A stretch of DNA of 64,000 nt from an uncultured Lachnospiraceae bacterium (GCA_910583835.1 CAJTYM010000005.1:61985-125984); one strand, 5' to 3'; positions 43,889-53,493 are shown, counted from the stretch's first letter. Notes: a model not told the origin generated them from the sequence alone. Translations and numbers: made by a program.

Positions 43889-45352
43889 CTATAATAATGG
43901 CAACTTATCCAATTCAGCTACTATGCAGGATCCTTTAATCCAAACAAACTGCTTATACATCTTAATCCCATTTACTTTTTCTGTTTTCACACTTGCATCC
44001 GTTCCTCCACCCCTCACAAAAACAAGGTTTTCTTTTGATTTAGGAAAATTAAGACGTGTCTTTAAAGTACCAGTCTTTGGGTTGATGACAGGCACTCCCT
44101 TTTTATTTAAACTGACAGCTTCCTCCAATTTTCCCTCCCATATTAGATTCCTGACCTCTTCCCATATTTTCCTGACCTCGCTCTGGATAAACTCTTCTCT
44201 AAATATAAAACGTTTAAAACCCAGAAACTTATTATTGCACAAAGGGGCCTCTTTGGAGGGTTCCTCAAATATCATGCATAGCAATTGATGATTTGCAAAA
44301 AAATCATAGGCTGCAGATTCTTCAAACGAGATATTCCTATCTGTCCATTCGTCAAAATCAATTACAAATAATTTCGTATCTTCTGTCCTCTTCCCCTCCA
44401 CCGTCACGGTAATTGATTTGCCAACAATCCCAAAACGTTGAAACAGTTCAATCTGATTAAGCTTCTTTGATTGTCCGCCAAACATTTTAACTATTACACT
44501 CTCATTCACAGATTTTGACAGTTTGTTCATGTCCTTCACCACAATACCGTACTGTTCTATCAATTCGCCTACTGTTTTTCCAGCATCTTGTACGGTAATG
44601 CTATGACATTTATCATCAATATCTTTATAACCACTATAATGCTCCGGCAGCTGTTCCAACTTATTGCCAAAATGCTTTTGTACAATGTCTGTCACTACCT
44701 GCCTTTTCAGACGAAATCTTGGAGGGTTAGGCCATTTAGGCGCAGTATCAATGTATGCAAGTTTATCTCTCAACTCTGATGAAATGCGATAATACTGACT
44801 TTCAGGCATATCATATTTAGATTGTATTTCAACAATAAAATCTCTGACCAATTCCCAATCATTTTGCAAGATTGACTGATCATCCTCATTAAATTCATGG
44901 AACTCATACCCTCGAATATAGAAATCTGCATACTCTGCAGCTGTGACAGTTTTTGCTGAAGAATAATGGTAATAAACCAACAGCATATGCTGTAATTTAT
45001 GCCAAAATTTTGATGTGGGAAATTGCTCCAGCACAATTTGATTAGGCGATACTGCAGTAATTGACATTGGCTCTTTCGCCTCATACCTTTTCTCATCCTT
45101 TTTGGACAAGCGAATCCCTGTCGTCTTTAGTTCCGTATCGACACCATCAACATTCAAATCCGGCCTCTGCAGATTATCCGCCGGAAAACCTAGTACAGAC
45201 TGTTCAATAACATCACCTGCAATGCCGGTTATTTTGGGATTTGTCTGTGTCTTGTCAAATACATGTTTTTCATCTATTTCTCCCAGAGTCTTATTCAGTA
45301 CATTGTCCAATATATTTTGTAATTCTTCTCTATGAAAAAAATGTCCTTTCAT
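43889..45352 (-). CDS. Sau3AI/MutH-family type II restriction endonuclease
   Basis: About 487 residues, close to the 489 of Sau3AI. Start at the second of two ATGs (45352, after GGAAGGA); the first is 45355. The catalytic core near residues 60-80 reads R-P-D-L-N-V-D-G-V-D-T-E-L-K-T, the D...ExK set of MutH/Sau3AI. A second, related half without the ExK set (about 260-480) fits the two-domain layout of Sau3AI. It should cut DNA at GATC when the cytosine is not methylated. Endonuclease first, methyltransferase second, same strand. Confidence 0.85.
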   Translation of the reverse strand: MKGHFFHREELQNILDNVLNKTLGEIDEKHVFDKTQTNPKITGIAGDVIEQSVLGFPADNLQRPDLNVDGVDTELKTTGIRLSKKDEKRYEAKEPMSITAVSPNQIVLEQFPTSKFWHKLQHMLLVYYHYSSAKTVTAAEYADFYIRGYEFHEFNEDDQSILQNDWELVRDFIVEIQSKYDMPESQYYRISSELRDKLAYIDTAPKWPNPPRFRLKRQVVTDIVQKHFGNKLEQLPEHYSGYKDIDDKCHSITVQDAGKTVGELIEQYGIVVKDMNKLSKSVNESVIVKMFGGQSKKLNQIELFQRFGIVGKSITVTVEGKRTEDTKLFVIDFDEWTDRNISFEESAAYDFFANHQLLCMIFEEPSKEAPLCNNKFLGFKRFIFREEFIQSEVRKIWEEVRNLIWEGKLEEAVSLNKKGVPVINPKTGTLKTRLNFPKSKENLVFVRGGGTDASVKTEKVNGIKMYKQFVWIKGSCIVAELDKLPLL

Positions 45353-45513
45353 CATAATTCCTTCCCATATAGTTAAACAGCAAAATCCGTTCAGAACATT
45401 TGTTCTTATCATCATATCACATTTTTTTATATTTGCCAATACCTTGTACAAATTTTTCTAATAACTGTCTGCTCAAAGATTTATGTGATTGAACACACCA
45501 TTCCAGACTATGC

Positions 45514-45542
45514 TTGTAAATCCCCCTCTATCCTGCTACAAT
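45514..45542 (+). promoter_or_regulatory. Promoter of the BceRS-like operon
   Basis: TTGTAA, 17-bp spacer, TACAAT, 50 bp upstream of the response-regulator start. Confidence 0.6.
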
Positions 45543-45591
45543 ATTCTGCAAACAATCACGATTAATAATCCCACCCCGGAGGTAACTGCAA

Positions 45592-46269
45592 ATGAAAACA
45601 ATTATCATCACCGAAGACGACAAAGCCCTGAACAATGGTATCTGCATGGCATTGCAATCCCCCGAATTCACTTTTCTGCCATGCGAAACAATCCAAGAGA
45701 CAAAGGGAATGCTGCGGCAGCATATCTGCGATTTGATGATATTGGACATAAACCTGCCTGACGGAAATGGCTTGGATTTCTTAAGGGAACTCCGCAAAAC
45801 TTCTGCCATGCCAGTCATCTTGCTCACTGCCAACGATATGGAAACAGACATTGTGGCAGGACTGGAATCCGGCGCTGATGATTATGTGACAAAGCCTTTC
45901 AGCCTCGCCGTGCTGCGGGCGAGGGTGAATGCCCGGCTGCGGGCAAAAGAGGCACAGGCAAACAAGGCTATCCAGATAGATGATTTTTGCTTTGACTTTT
46001 CCGATATGAAATTTTATAAGGGAGACCAGGAAATTGAACTCAGCAAGACGGAGCAGAAGCTTCTGAAGCTTCTGGTGAGCAATCCCCAAATTACCCTGGA
46101 GAGAAGCTTGCTGGTGGACCGGATTTGGACAGATGGCGCAGAGTACGTGGATGAAAATGCGCTTTCTGTAACCGTCAAAAGATTGCGGGACAAATTAGAA
46201 ACAAATCCTGCTAAACCGCAATATATCAAGACTGTATATGGCATCGGCTATGTATGGGCGGTAAAATAA
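45592..46269 (+). CDS. OmpR-family response regulator (BceR-like)
   Basis: 225 residues: receiver with TEDD acidic pair, phospho-Asp in LMILDINLPDG, YVTKPF; then a winged helix (ELSKTEQKLLKLLVSNPQ, ...NALSVTVKRLRDKLE, IKTVYGIGYVW). ATG follows GGAGG. First gene of a regulator-kinase-ATPase-permease set, the layout of Bce-type modules that sense and resist cell-wall-active peptides such as bacitracin or lantibiotics. Confidence 0.93.
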   Translation: MKTIIITEDDKALNNGICMALQSPEFTFLPCETIQETKGMLRQHICDLMILDINLPDGNGLDFLRELRKTSAMPVILLTANDMETDIVAGLESGADDYVTKPFSLAVLRARVNARLRAKEAQANKAIQIDDFCFDFSDMKFYKGDQEIELSKTEQKLLKLLVSNPQITLERSLLVDRIWTDGAEYVDENALSVTVKRLRDKLETNPAKPQYIKTVYGIGYVWAVK

Positions 46270-46289
46270 TTATGGAGAGATGAAATCAT

Positions 46290-47210
46290 ATGACGAAACT
46301 GGAAATTCTATTTTGCATGGCAGCTCTGCTTATATGCCTTCTGTCTGCACTTTGGGTACTTTATACCAAATACCGGCTACGCAAAACGATGGAACATATG
46401 GCTCAGATGATTGACGCAGCCGCGATGGGAACTTTCTGCGAAGATGTCTACGATGAGAGTCTGCTCTCTTCCATTGAGACAAAATTGGCGCATTATCTTG
46501 CCGCCTCAAAAATTTCCGCACAGCAGGTATCCAACGAAAAAAAAAACATCAAGAAACTGATAGCCGATATCTCGCATCAGACAAAGACCCCGATTGCCAA
46601 TATTTTGCTCTACTCTCAGCTGCTTTGCGAAAAAAATCTGCCCGAAGAAAGCCAAACCTGTGCAGAAGCCTTAAACCAGCAGGCAGAGAAACTTAATTTT
46701 CTGATTCACTCACTTGTCAAAATTTCCCGCTTAGAGACAGGCGTCCTTGTGCTTCGCCCAATTACCAATCCCATCTCTCCCATGCTCGAAGAGGTCATCG
46801 CCCAGATTAGGCCCAAAGCAGAGAAAAAGGGCATACGGATGGAGTTTGAACCACGTAATCTATATGCCTGTTTCGACAGGAAATGGACAGCAGAAGCAGT
46901 ATGCAACATTATGGACAACGCCGTAAAATACACGCCTGCCGGCGGAAATATCTCCATTTCCCTATTGCATACGGAATTATTTGCCCGCATTGCCATCAAA
47001 GATTCCGGCATCGGCATATCAGAAGAGGAAACGGCAAAAATATTTGGCAGGTTTTACCGCTCCCCACAGGTCAGCAATTGCGAAGGCGTTGGCATCGGGC
47101 TGTTCCTTACCCGAGAAATCATCGCCAAAGAAAGCGGATATATCAAAGTAACATCTGAACCAGGAAAAGGAAGTACATTTTTCATCTATCTTCCGGCAGC
47201 GCAGCCGTAA
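46290..47210 (+). CDS. Sensor histidine kinase (BceS-like)
   Basis: 306 residues with one clear N-terminal hydrophobic segment (about 4-25) and little extracellular sequence, so it belongs to the intramembrane-sensing kinases that rely on the ABC permease for signal. HisKA motif DISHQTKTPIANI, N-box NIMDNAVKYTP, G1 KDSGIGIS, F-box FGRFYRS, G2 GVGIGLFLTREI. It lies 20 bp after the regulator gene. Confidence 0.92.
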   Translation: MTKLEILFCMAALLICLLSALWVLYTKYRLRKTMEHMAQMIDAAAMGTFCEDVYDESLLSSIETKLAHYLAASKISAQQVSNEKKNIKKLIADISHQTKTPIANILLYSQLLCEKNLPEESQTCAEALNQQAEKLNFLIHSLVKISRLETGVLVLRPITNPISPMLEEVIAQIRPKAEKKGIRMEFEPRNLYACFDRKWTAEAVCNIMDNAVKYTPAGGNISISLLHTELFARIAIKDSGIGISEEETAKIFGRFYRSPQVSNCEGVGIGLFLTREIIAKESGYIKVTSEPGKGSTFFIYLPAAQP

Positions 47211-47401
47211 ATCTGTAACCGTATTACGCACACTAGTATCAGTATTTCCTTAATATAAAATCTTTCAAAACTGTAATATTTAAATCCTTACAGAAAGAAT
47301 CTGGAAAGATTTATGTCCTATGATGTAACTGTTCACAACCAACTGGCGTTTTGAATAGTTATCAATTTTCATTTATTTATCAAGAACAGGAGGACATAAA
47401 A

Positions 47402-48079
47402 ATGCCCATATTGGAGACAAAGAATTTAAAAAAAGTATATGGCAGCGGCGAAACGGCAGTGCATGCATTGCGCGGCGTAAGCCTTTCCGTGCTGCAAGGC
47501 GAATTTGTGGCAGTGGTCGGAACCTCCGGCAGCGGAAAGTCCACGCTTCTGCATATGCTGGGCGGCTTAGACAGGCCGACTGCCGGAGAGGTCATTGTCG
47601 ATGGCAAGCCGATTTTTACTTTAAAAGATGAGGAACTCACCGTATTCCGGCGCAGGAAAATTGGCTTTGTTTTCCAGAATTATAATCTGGTGCCTGTATT
47701 GAATGTCTATGAAAACATCGTGCTGCCCATCCAACTGGACGGAAATGTGCCAGACAAAGATTACATTGCGCAGATTATAGGAACTCTCGGTTTGGAGAGC
47801 AAACTGACTGCCTTGCCCAACCAGCTTTCCGGCGGACAGCAGCAACGCGTAGCCATTGCCCGGGCGCTTGCCGCCAAACCAGCCATTATCCTGGCAGATG
47901 AGCCGACCGGGAACCTCGACAGCCGCACCAGCCAGGATGTGATGGGGCTTTTAAAAATTACCAGCCAAAGATTCGGACAGACGATGGTAATGATTACCCA
48001 TAACGAAGAAATTGCACAGCTTGCCGAGCGCATCATCCGCATAGAAGACGGCAGCATCGTGGGAGGTGGGCAGTCATGA
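47402..48079 (+). CDS. ABC transporter ATP-binding protein (BceA-like)
   Basis: 225 residues; ATG 47402 follows AGGAGGACATAAAA and gives the normal N-terminus MPILETKNLKKVYG. Walker A GTSGSGKST, Q-loop FVFQNYNLVP, signature LSGGQQQR, Walker B IILADEP. A 190-bp gap separates it from the kinase gene and is AT-rich, so it probably holds the promoter answered by the regulator. It overlaps the permease gene by 4 bp (ATGA). Confidence 0.93.
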   Translation: MPILETKNLKKVYGSGETAVHALRGVSLSVLQGEFVAVVGTSGSGKSTLLHMLGGLDRPTAGEVIVDGKPIFTLKDEELTVFRRRKIGFVFQNYNLVPVLNVYENIVLPIQLDGNVPDKDYIAQIIGTLGLESKLTALPNQLSGGQQQRVAIARALAAKPAIILADEPTGNLDSRTSQDVMGLLKITSQRFGQTMVMITHNEEIAQLAERIIRIEDGSIVGGGQS

Positions 48080-50742
48080 TTCGCGTGAAAAACCGTAAAA
48101 TAATCGCTGCGCTTTCCCAAAGGAGCCTGAAAGCGAACCGCACACGTAATGCCGTTGCCGTGTTCGCTATTGCACTGACCACGCTTTTATTTACAGCACT
48201 GTTTACGATTACACAGACCATCATTTATACCACGCAGCAACAGACATTCCGGCAAATAGGCGGCAGTTTCCATGGCAGTTTCAAAGACCTCACGCTGGCA
48301 GAAAAAGAGACTTTAGAAACCGACCCGCTGATTAAGGAAGCCGGTTCACGCTTAATGCTTGGCATGGCATGCGGCGAACCGTTCCGCAAAATCCATGCAG
48401 AATTATCCTATATGGATGACATATGCCGCAAAAGTTCCTTCTGTATCCCGGAATACGGCAAACCACCCAAAGAAAACACAAAGGAAATTGCCTGCGACAC
48501 CAGAATCCTGCAAACCTTAGGCGTAACGCCGGAAATCGGCAAACCTCTGACCTTATCATACGAAATCGGCGGTATAGAAAAAGAGACGATTACAGATACC
48601 TTCCTCCTCTGCGGATGGTGGGATTACGATGCGGCAAATAGGGCAAGCATGGCCATCCTGCCAAAATCTTATGTTGATACTATCATCAAAGAACACCCGA
48701 CGGATGCTGTGGACGAGTCCAATTCAACCGGAAAATGGTCTTTAAATATTTTCCTTCGCGACAATCTCCATATTGAAGATGATATGCTGCAAATCCTGCA
48801 AAACCACAGCTTTCAGGCTGATGACCCTTATGCAGATAATTATATTGGCATCGGCGTCAATTGGGGATACGCAACAGCACAAATGTCGGCAAACTATGAC
48901 CTGGGGACAATTGTTGGGACCGCCTCCCTGGCAGTTCTGATTATCCTCACCGGATATCTGATTATCAATAATATTTTCCAGATATCTGTCAGCAGTGATA
49001 TTCGCTTTTATGGATTATTAAAGACCATCGGCACTACCAAAAAACAAATCCGGCGCATGGTCCGCCGCCAGTCCTTGCTGCTCTCCGCAGCCGGAATCCC
49101 CATTGGGCTGCTGCTTGGCTATGTATCTGGAATTATTCTGGCTCCAATGATGATTTCTTCCACAAACAACAGTATTGGAAGGACTTATCACATTTTTAAT
49201 CCCTGGATTCTTCTCGGAGCCGTTATTTTTTCACTGACAACAGTGCTGCTCTCCTGCGCAAAGCCAGGCCGAATTGCCGCAAAGACTTCCCCCATAGAAG
49301 CTGTCCGTTACACCGATGTACCAGCCGCCAAAAGACGGCAACGGCGTATCCACAAGAACACGAATGCCCGTAGGATGGCTGTTGCCAATCTTGGAAGAAA
49401 CAAAAAGAAAACATTACTTGTTGTCACCTCCCTCACCCTGGCAGTTGCCCTGCTGCAGGCGACCTATACTTTTGCCAGCGGCTTTGATATGGAAAAGTAT
49501 CTCAGACAACTTGTGGTTTCCGATTTTATTTTAGGAGACGCCGCTTATTTCCAGGCAAATTACCGCACCTCAGAACAGGCATTGCCCGAACAGGATATCC
49601 TGGCAGTCGAAGCGGGCGGAACCATTACAGAGAAAGGGCGTATCTATGGCAGTTATTCTGGCAATTTAGAATATGTGACGGAAGATTTATACCGAAATTA
49701 TTTTGCTGGCATGGATTCCCAAATGCTGGAGGAAATGCTGTCATGCGAAGAGCGGGACGAAGACGGAAAGGTTCCCATCAACGCCCACCTTTATGGGATG
49801 GAAGATTTCCCCTTAAGCCAACTGAAAGTTTTTGATGGTGATTTGAAAGATTTATATAATCCCGGGAAAAATGTGATTGCCGCCGTTTATCTGGATGATG
49901 ATTATGGGAAACCAACGGCAGACAGCCAATGGGCAAAATTGGGGGACATGGTAAAAATCCGCCATGTTTATGAATGGGAATATTCCGATGCCAAAACTGG
50001 GGAAATCATACCGGAAGAAAAGGTCGAGTCCTATACTGGGGAAATCAATGTAAACGAAAAAGACTATCAGGATATCTCCTATGAGGTTGTGGCATGTGTC
50101 CTGGTAAAAAGCGCCATGAGTTACCGCTACTGGGGGACCCATCAGTTCGTGCTCAATGCAGACGTCTACCAGAAAAACTGCAGAAACCCTAATGTAATGG
50201 CATACCTTTTCAATACTGCAGAAACGGACAATGAAGCCATGCAAAGCTACCTGGAAAACCATACGGCAAATGTCAATCCAGCGCTCGATTTTGAGTCGAA
50301 ACAAACCTACGAGAATTCATTTGCCAAATACCGCAATATGTTTCTTATCGTGGGCGGAAGTCTCAGTTTTATCATTGCGCTGATTGGCATCCTCAATTTC
50401 TTCAATGCCATCCTGACTTCCATCTATTCCCGCAGAAAGGAATTTGCCATGCTGCAGTCTATCGGCATGACCGGGCGGCAGTTAAAGCAAATGCTGATAT
50501 ACGAAGGATTAATTTATGGCATATTCACCATGATTGCTTCGGCAGCGCTCAGTTTCCTGACAATGCCCATACTCGCCAAAGCAGTCAGCAGCATGTTCTG
50601 GTTTTTTACCTACCGCTTTACGCCGCTGCCGCTGCTGGCTGTAATTCCCATATTTGCAGTACTGGGGATTTTCCTGCCGCTGGCAAGCTATAAGAACGTA
50701 GCCCGGCAGACACTTGTGGAACGGCTGCGCATGGGGGAATAG
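48076..50742 (+). CDS. FtsX-family ABC permease (BceB-like)
   Basis: 888 residues with two FtsX-type halves. Membrane segments occur near 25-50, about 285-310, 345-375, 385-410, 450-470 and in the C-terminal four-helix FtsX block (about 750-880). Large extracellular domains lie at about 55-280 and 475-745. Bce-type permeases have a large extracellular loop that binds the peptide-lipid complex; having two big loops is closer to the wider MacB/FtsX exporter group. With the kinase it likely forms the sensing and detoxification complex. Confidence 0.88.
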   Translation: MIRVKNRKIIAALSQRSLKANRTRNAVAVFAIALTTLLFTALFTITQTIIYTTQQQTFRQIGGSFHGSFKDLTLAEKETLETDPLIKEAGSRLMLGMACGEPFRKIHAELSYMDDICRKSSFCIPEYGKPPKENTKEIACDTRILQTLGVTPEIGKPLTLSYEIGGIEKETITDTFLLCGWWDYDAANRASMAILPKSYVDTIIKEHPTDAVDESNSTGKWSLNIFLRDNLHIEDDMLQILQNHSFQADDPYADNYIGIGVNWGYATAQMSANYDLGTIVGTASLAVLIILTGYLIINNIFQISVSSDIRFYGLLKTIGTTKKQIRRMVRRQSLLLSAAGIPIGLLLGYVSGIILAPMMISSTNNSIGRTYHIFNPWILLGAVIFSLTTVLLSCAKPGRIAAKTSPIEAVRYTDVPAAKRRQRRIHKNTNARRMAVANLGRNKKKTLLVVTSLTLAVALLQATYTFASGFDMEKYLRQLVVSDFILGDAAYFQANYRTSEQALPEQDILAVEAGGTITEKGRIYGSYSGNLEYVTEDLYRNYFAGMDSQMLEEMLSCEERDEDGKVPINAHLYGMEDFPLSQLKVFDGDLKDLYNPGKNVIAAVYLDDDYGKPTADSQWAKLGDMVKIRHVYEWEYSDAKTGEIIPEEKVESYTGEINVNEKDYQDISYEVVACVLVKSAMSYRYWGTHQFVLNADVYQKNCRNPNVMAYLFNTAETDNEAMQSYLENHTANVNPALDFESKQTYENSFAKYRNMFLIVGGSLSFIIALIGILNFFNAILTSIYSRRKEFAMLQSIGMTGRQLKQMLIYEGLIYGIFTMIASAALSFLTMPILAKAVSSMFWFFTYRFTPLPLLAVIPIFAVLGIFLPLASYKNVARQTLVERLRMGE

Positions 50743-50755
50743 CTTTGCATACGCG

Positions 50756-51382
50756 CTACTCATCCTGCCGCAAAAATTTGCTTGCCAGTTTATGTACCTG
50801 TTTTATTTCTCTGGAATTTAAATCCCAGGAACCCAATTCCTCTGCAACGTAACCAGGAAATTTTTTACTGATATCCTTCAAGGCATTGCCTATGGATTTT
50901 CGCACATACTCGCTCCCATCCTCTTTATGTTCAGATAATAACCGAATTGCTTCCTGGGGATTTTCCTTAAAATAAGGGCGGCTCGTCCACACCCGCAGCC
51001 CCTCGGAAACGGCCCTACGGACATTGGCGCAATCACTTGCAAACCATTCCCGAATCAGCGGCAGTGCATTTTCATAACCAATAATCTTACAATGATTGTC
51101 AAATGCCATCGCCAGTATCTCCTGCACTTTCCAACTGTCATGCTGGCTGACAGTATCTTTCAGAAATGCCAACGCAGCCGGAAATTCATGTGCCGAATAC
51201 CCCAAAAGGAAAACGCCAACCTCCTGAATCTGGAAATTGTCTGACTGGTACAGTTCACGCCCCATTGCATAACATTCCTCCAGAGAATGGGACTTATAAT
51301 ATTTCTCCGCTTCTGTTTTTACAAGTTTGAGACTATCCTTTTCTGGTATCAAATCTGCCAAATATTCCATATAATCACTCAT
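50756..51382 (-). CDS. HEAT-repeat protein, DNA alkylation repair (AlkD-like)
   Basis: 208 residues from ATG 51382 (GAAGGAG upstream). All-helical, with repeated HEAT-like units (F-Q-I-Q-E-V-G-V-F-L-L-G, SWKVQEILAMAF, ANVRRAVSEGL, EYVRKSIGNALKD). AlkD-type glycosylases excise bulky or cationic alkyl-purines using this fold. The set of AlkD catalytic residues was not confirmed, so a scaffold HEAT protein is an alternative. It lies 30 bp after the small alarmone synthetase gene. Confidence 0.75.
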   Translation of the reverse strand: MSDYMEYLADLIPEKDSLKLVKTEAEKYYKSHSLEECYAMGRELYQSDNFQIQEVGVFLLGYSAHEFPAALAFLKDTVSQHDSWKVQEILAMAFDNHCKIIGYENALPLIREWFASDCANVRRAVSEGLRVWTSRPYFKENPQEAIRLLSEHKEDGSEYVRKSIGNALKDISKKFPGYVAEELGSWDLNSREIKQVHKLASKFLRQDE

Positions 51383-51411
51383 TTTTCTGTCTCCTTCCCA
51401 TAGTTTGAATG

Positions 51412-52017
51412 TCATGTGGCTTCCGATGGCTGCATGGCATGAAACAGCCGCTCCTCAATCTCCACCAATGTATTGGCATAATCCTTCAATTCCTCCGCCA
51501 GCCGCTTCTTGCCGGTTCCCTCCTGTTTCTTATATAAAATACGATGTTCCATGCTTGCCCAAAAATCCATGGACATCGTGCGGAACTGAATTTCCACAGG
51601 AAAATACTCCATGCCATCCAGACAGTACACAGGGATTCCCACAATCACATGGTAACTTCGGTAACCATTCGGCTTGGGCTTCTTAATGTAATCGCACTCA
51701 CGGACCACAATCAAATCCGCCTGACGTTTCAGCACATCTACAAGGTTATAAATGTCGTCTGCAAAATAACAGATGACCCGCACGCCCGCAATGTCCTGCA
51801 GATAATCCTTGGCATTCATCACTGTAGGTTCCTTCTTTTTCTTCCTCAATTTATCTTCTAAACTGTTTTTCTCCTTAATCCTGCTCTGGATATTATGAAT
51901 AGGCTGGCTCTCAGAAGCCTCATACAGGTTATGTTCCAGCACATGGAGCCTGGCAAGCAGGACCTCCTTGGCATCCTCATAAGGCTGTATGAATGTGTAG
52001 TATTCTTGATCTGTCAT
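51412..52017 (-). CDS. Small alarmone synthetase (RelQ/RelP type)
   Basis: 201 residues with the RelA/SpoT synthetase fold only: RIKEKNSLEDKLRKK, DYLQDIAGVRVICYF, KKPKPNGYRSYHVIV and VEIQFRTMSMDFWASMEH. It lacks the hydrolase, TGS and ACT domains of long Rel proteins. It makes ppGpp-type nucleotides from ATP and GDP/GTP, usually under transcriptional control by cell-envelope stress. ATG follows GAGGAAAG. The neighbouring Bce-like module fits envelope stress, though the strands differ. Confidence 0.9.
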   Translation of the reverse strand: MTDQEYYTFIQPYEDAKEVLLARLHVLEHNLYEASESQPIHNIQSRIKEKNSLEDKLRKKKKEPTVMNAKDYLQDIAGVRVICYFADDIYNLVDVLKRQADLIVVRECDYIKKPKPNGYRSYHVIVGIPVYCLDGMEYFPVEIQFRTMSMDFWASMEHRILYKKQEGTGKKRLAEELKDYANTLVEIEERLFHAMQPSEAT

Positions 52018-52158
52018 TAAATATCTTTCCTCCTCATGCCAAAGTATTTATCAGCACCGATATAAAACCCCAAAACTCCTCATCCTCAAGTATAGCAGAT
52101 TTAAATGCGAAACATATAAAATTTTCTGGATAAAAATATTAAATTATTGTAAAATATG

Positions 52159-52451
52159 ACCTAAGGAGGGACCCACGCAGTGGGAGGATTCCTTAGGTCT
52201 CCTATCGGAGCCATAAAAGTTCATTGACCTAAGGAGGGACCATATGGCATGAGGAGGGACCCGCGAAGCGGGAGGAGCCCTGATGCCTTTTAGCGGCTTC
52301 AAAAAAGTATACTGCAGCTGGGAGGATCCCTTAGGTCTCCTATTGGAGCCATAAAAGTTCATTGACCTAAGGAGGGACCATATGGCATGAGGGGGGACCC
52401 AGCGCAGCTGGGGAGAGCCCTGATGCCTTTTAGCGGCTTCAAAAAAGTATA
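52159..52451. repeat. REP-like palindromic repeat cluster
   Basis: Two direct copies of about 138 bp (52182-52319 and 52320-52451) plus a shortened first unit fill most of the 453-bp gap between the alarmone synthetase and the next gene. ACCTAAGGA and TCCTTAGGT alternate (52159, 52190, 52227 and later), so units form nested inverted repeats. Each unit has a small hairpin after GGAGGGA or GGGGGGA: CCCAC-GCA-GTGGG (52172), CCCGC-GAA-GCGGG (52260), CCCAGC-GCA-GCTGGG (52398). The stems differ but each still pairs, which shows that pairing is conserved. The rest of the gap, 52018-52158, shows nothing clear. Confidence 0.82.
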
Positions 52452-52470
52452 TCATGAGGAGGGACCACAA

Positions 52471-53493
52471 TTGGATATTTACCATAACCAAAGCATACAT
52501 GAACGTAACGGACGCGGAGCCAAACTGACACCGCTGCCCATCAAACAGACCTTTTTTTGGGAAGGACAGGAAATTTATATCCCTACCATATATGTGGGAA
52601 AAGCCGGCGTTGTCCTGGATGTCTGCGCCAAGATTTCTTTAGAAGACATGACTGGTTTCCTGCAAAAGTGGGACCAATACCGGCGTCTTTCCCTGAAAAC
52701 GCAGGAGGATTTTGAAAAGATGGAATCAGAAAATCCAGCCTCCCGGGACTTTACTGCAGAAATGAGCCTGGACCAAATACCATTGGCAGACAACATGAGC
52801 AGCAGCCTGTACTGGTATCCGCCAAGCATATTTCAATTATTGAAAGAAGAATCGGAAGACGAAGAAAGCGGGGCTGCACAAGAACATACAAACAGCCACA
52901 ATGCAGAAGAACTAATGGAAGCCTATGGTTGTGACAGAACATGTCTCTGGCGCATCAGCCGCCATTCTTTTGACTGGAATGGCAGACCCATCCTGTCCCC
53001 ACAGAACCTTTCATTGACCTTGCGGGCAGATACATTTTCCGTCACTGCAGGACATTTTACCACGAATTCCTCCTGCGATTACAGCGACAAAAAAACTATA
53101 AAAATCCTGCATCCTGTTACTGGCAAAGAATACACGCTGACACTGCATGGCTGCGAACAGACCAAAGCTGATATAAATGACATTACCGAAGAGAACCTTA
53201 TTTATCCAGAATGCCTGCAGGAACTTTCCTACACTATATCGCCCCAAATTAGCCGCGAGTTTTTAGACATTCTTGACTGTGCCGAAAGCGAACCTGCAAG
53301 AACCCGGGAAGGGGATGGGAATAACTGCAGTTCGGACGGACCCACAGCCATTTTCTTAGCCGGAAAATCTTCCAATGATGAATTTCAGGCAGCCGTTTCC
53401 TCCTTACATTTTGCTCCTGTGGCAACCGTGCGCTGGCGGATTGTATTCCACATAAGACCAAAAGAAGATATTCAGGTAACGCTGCAGATTTGA
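52471..53493 (+). CDS. Protein of unknown function, TTG start next to repeat cluster
   Basis: 340 residues from TTG 52471, where GAGGAGGG lies 7 bases upstream; the longer frame from ATG 52387 would translate repeat DNA. It opens L/M-D-I-Y-H-N-Q-S and has R-G-A-K-L-T-P-L-P-I-K-Q, then IYVGKAGVVLDVCAKI. No signal peptide, membrane segment or known motif was recognised; the composition is acidic and soluble, with Cys spread throughout and a low-complexity acidic patch near 140-165. The ribosome site is part of the last repeat unit (ATGAGGAGGGACCA), so the repeat insertion and the translation start are joined. Function not inferred. Confidence 0.7.
   Translation: MDIYHNQSIHERNGRGAKLTPLPIKQTFFWEGQEIYIPTIYVGKAGVVLDVCAKISLEDMTGFLQKWDQYRRLSLKTQEDFEKMESENPASRDFTAEMSLDQIPLADNMSSSLYWYPPSIFQLLKEESEDEESGAAQEHTNSHNAEELMEAYGCDRTCLWRISRHSFDWNGRPILSPQNLSLTLRADTFSVTAGHFTTNSSCDYSDKKTIKILHPVTGKEYTLTLHGCEQTKADINDITEENLIYPECLQELSYTISPQISREFLDILDCAESEPARTREGDGNNCSSDGPTAIFLAGKSSNDEFQAAVSSLHFAPVATVRWRIVFHIRPKEDIQVTLQI

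Noticed and set aside
52144..52500. Minus-strand frame of 118 codons with a repeated peptide (PPHAIWSLLRSMNFYG)
   Set aside because: It lies wholly over the palindromic repeats; the peptide repeat follows from the DNA repeat, and there is no convincing ribosome site.
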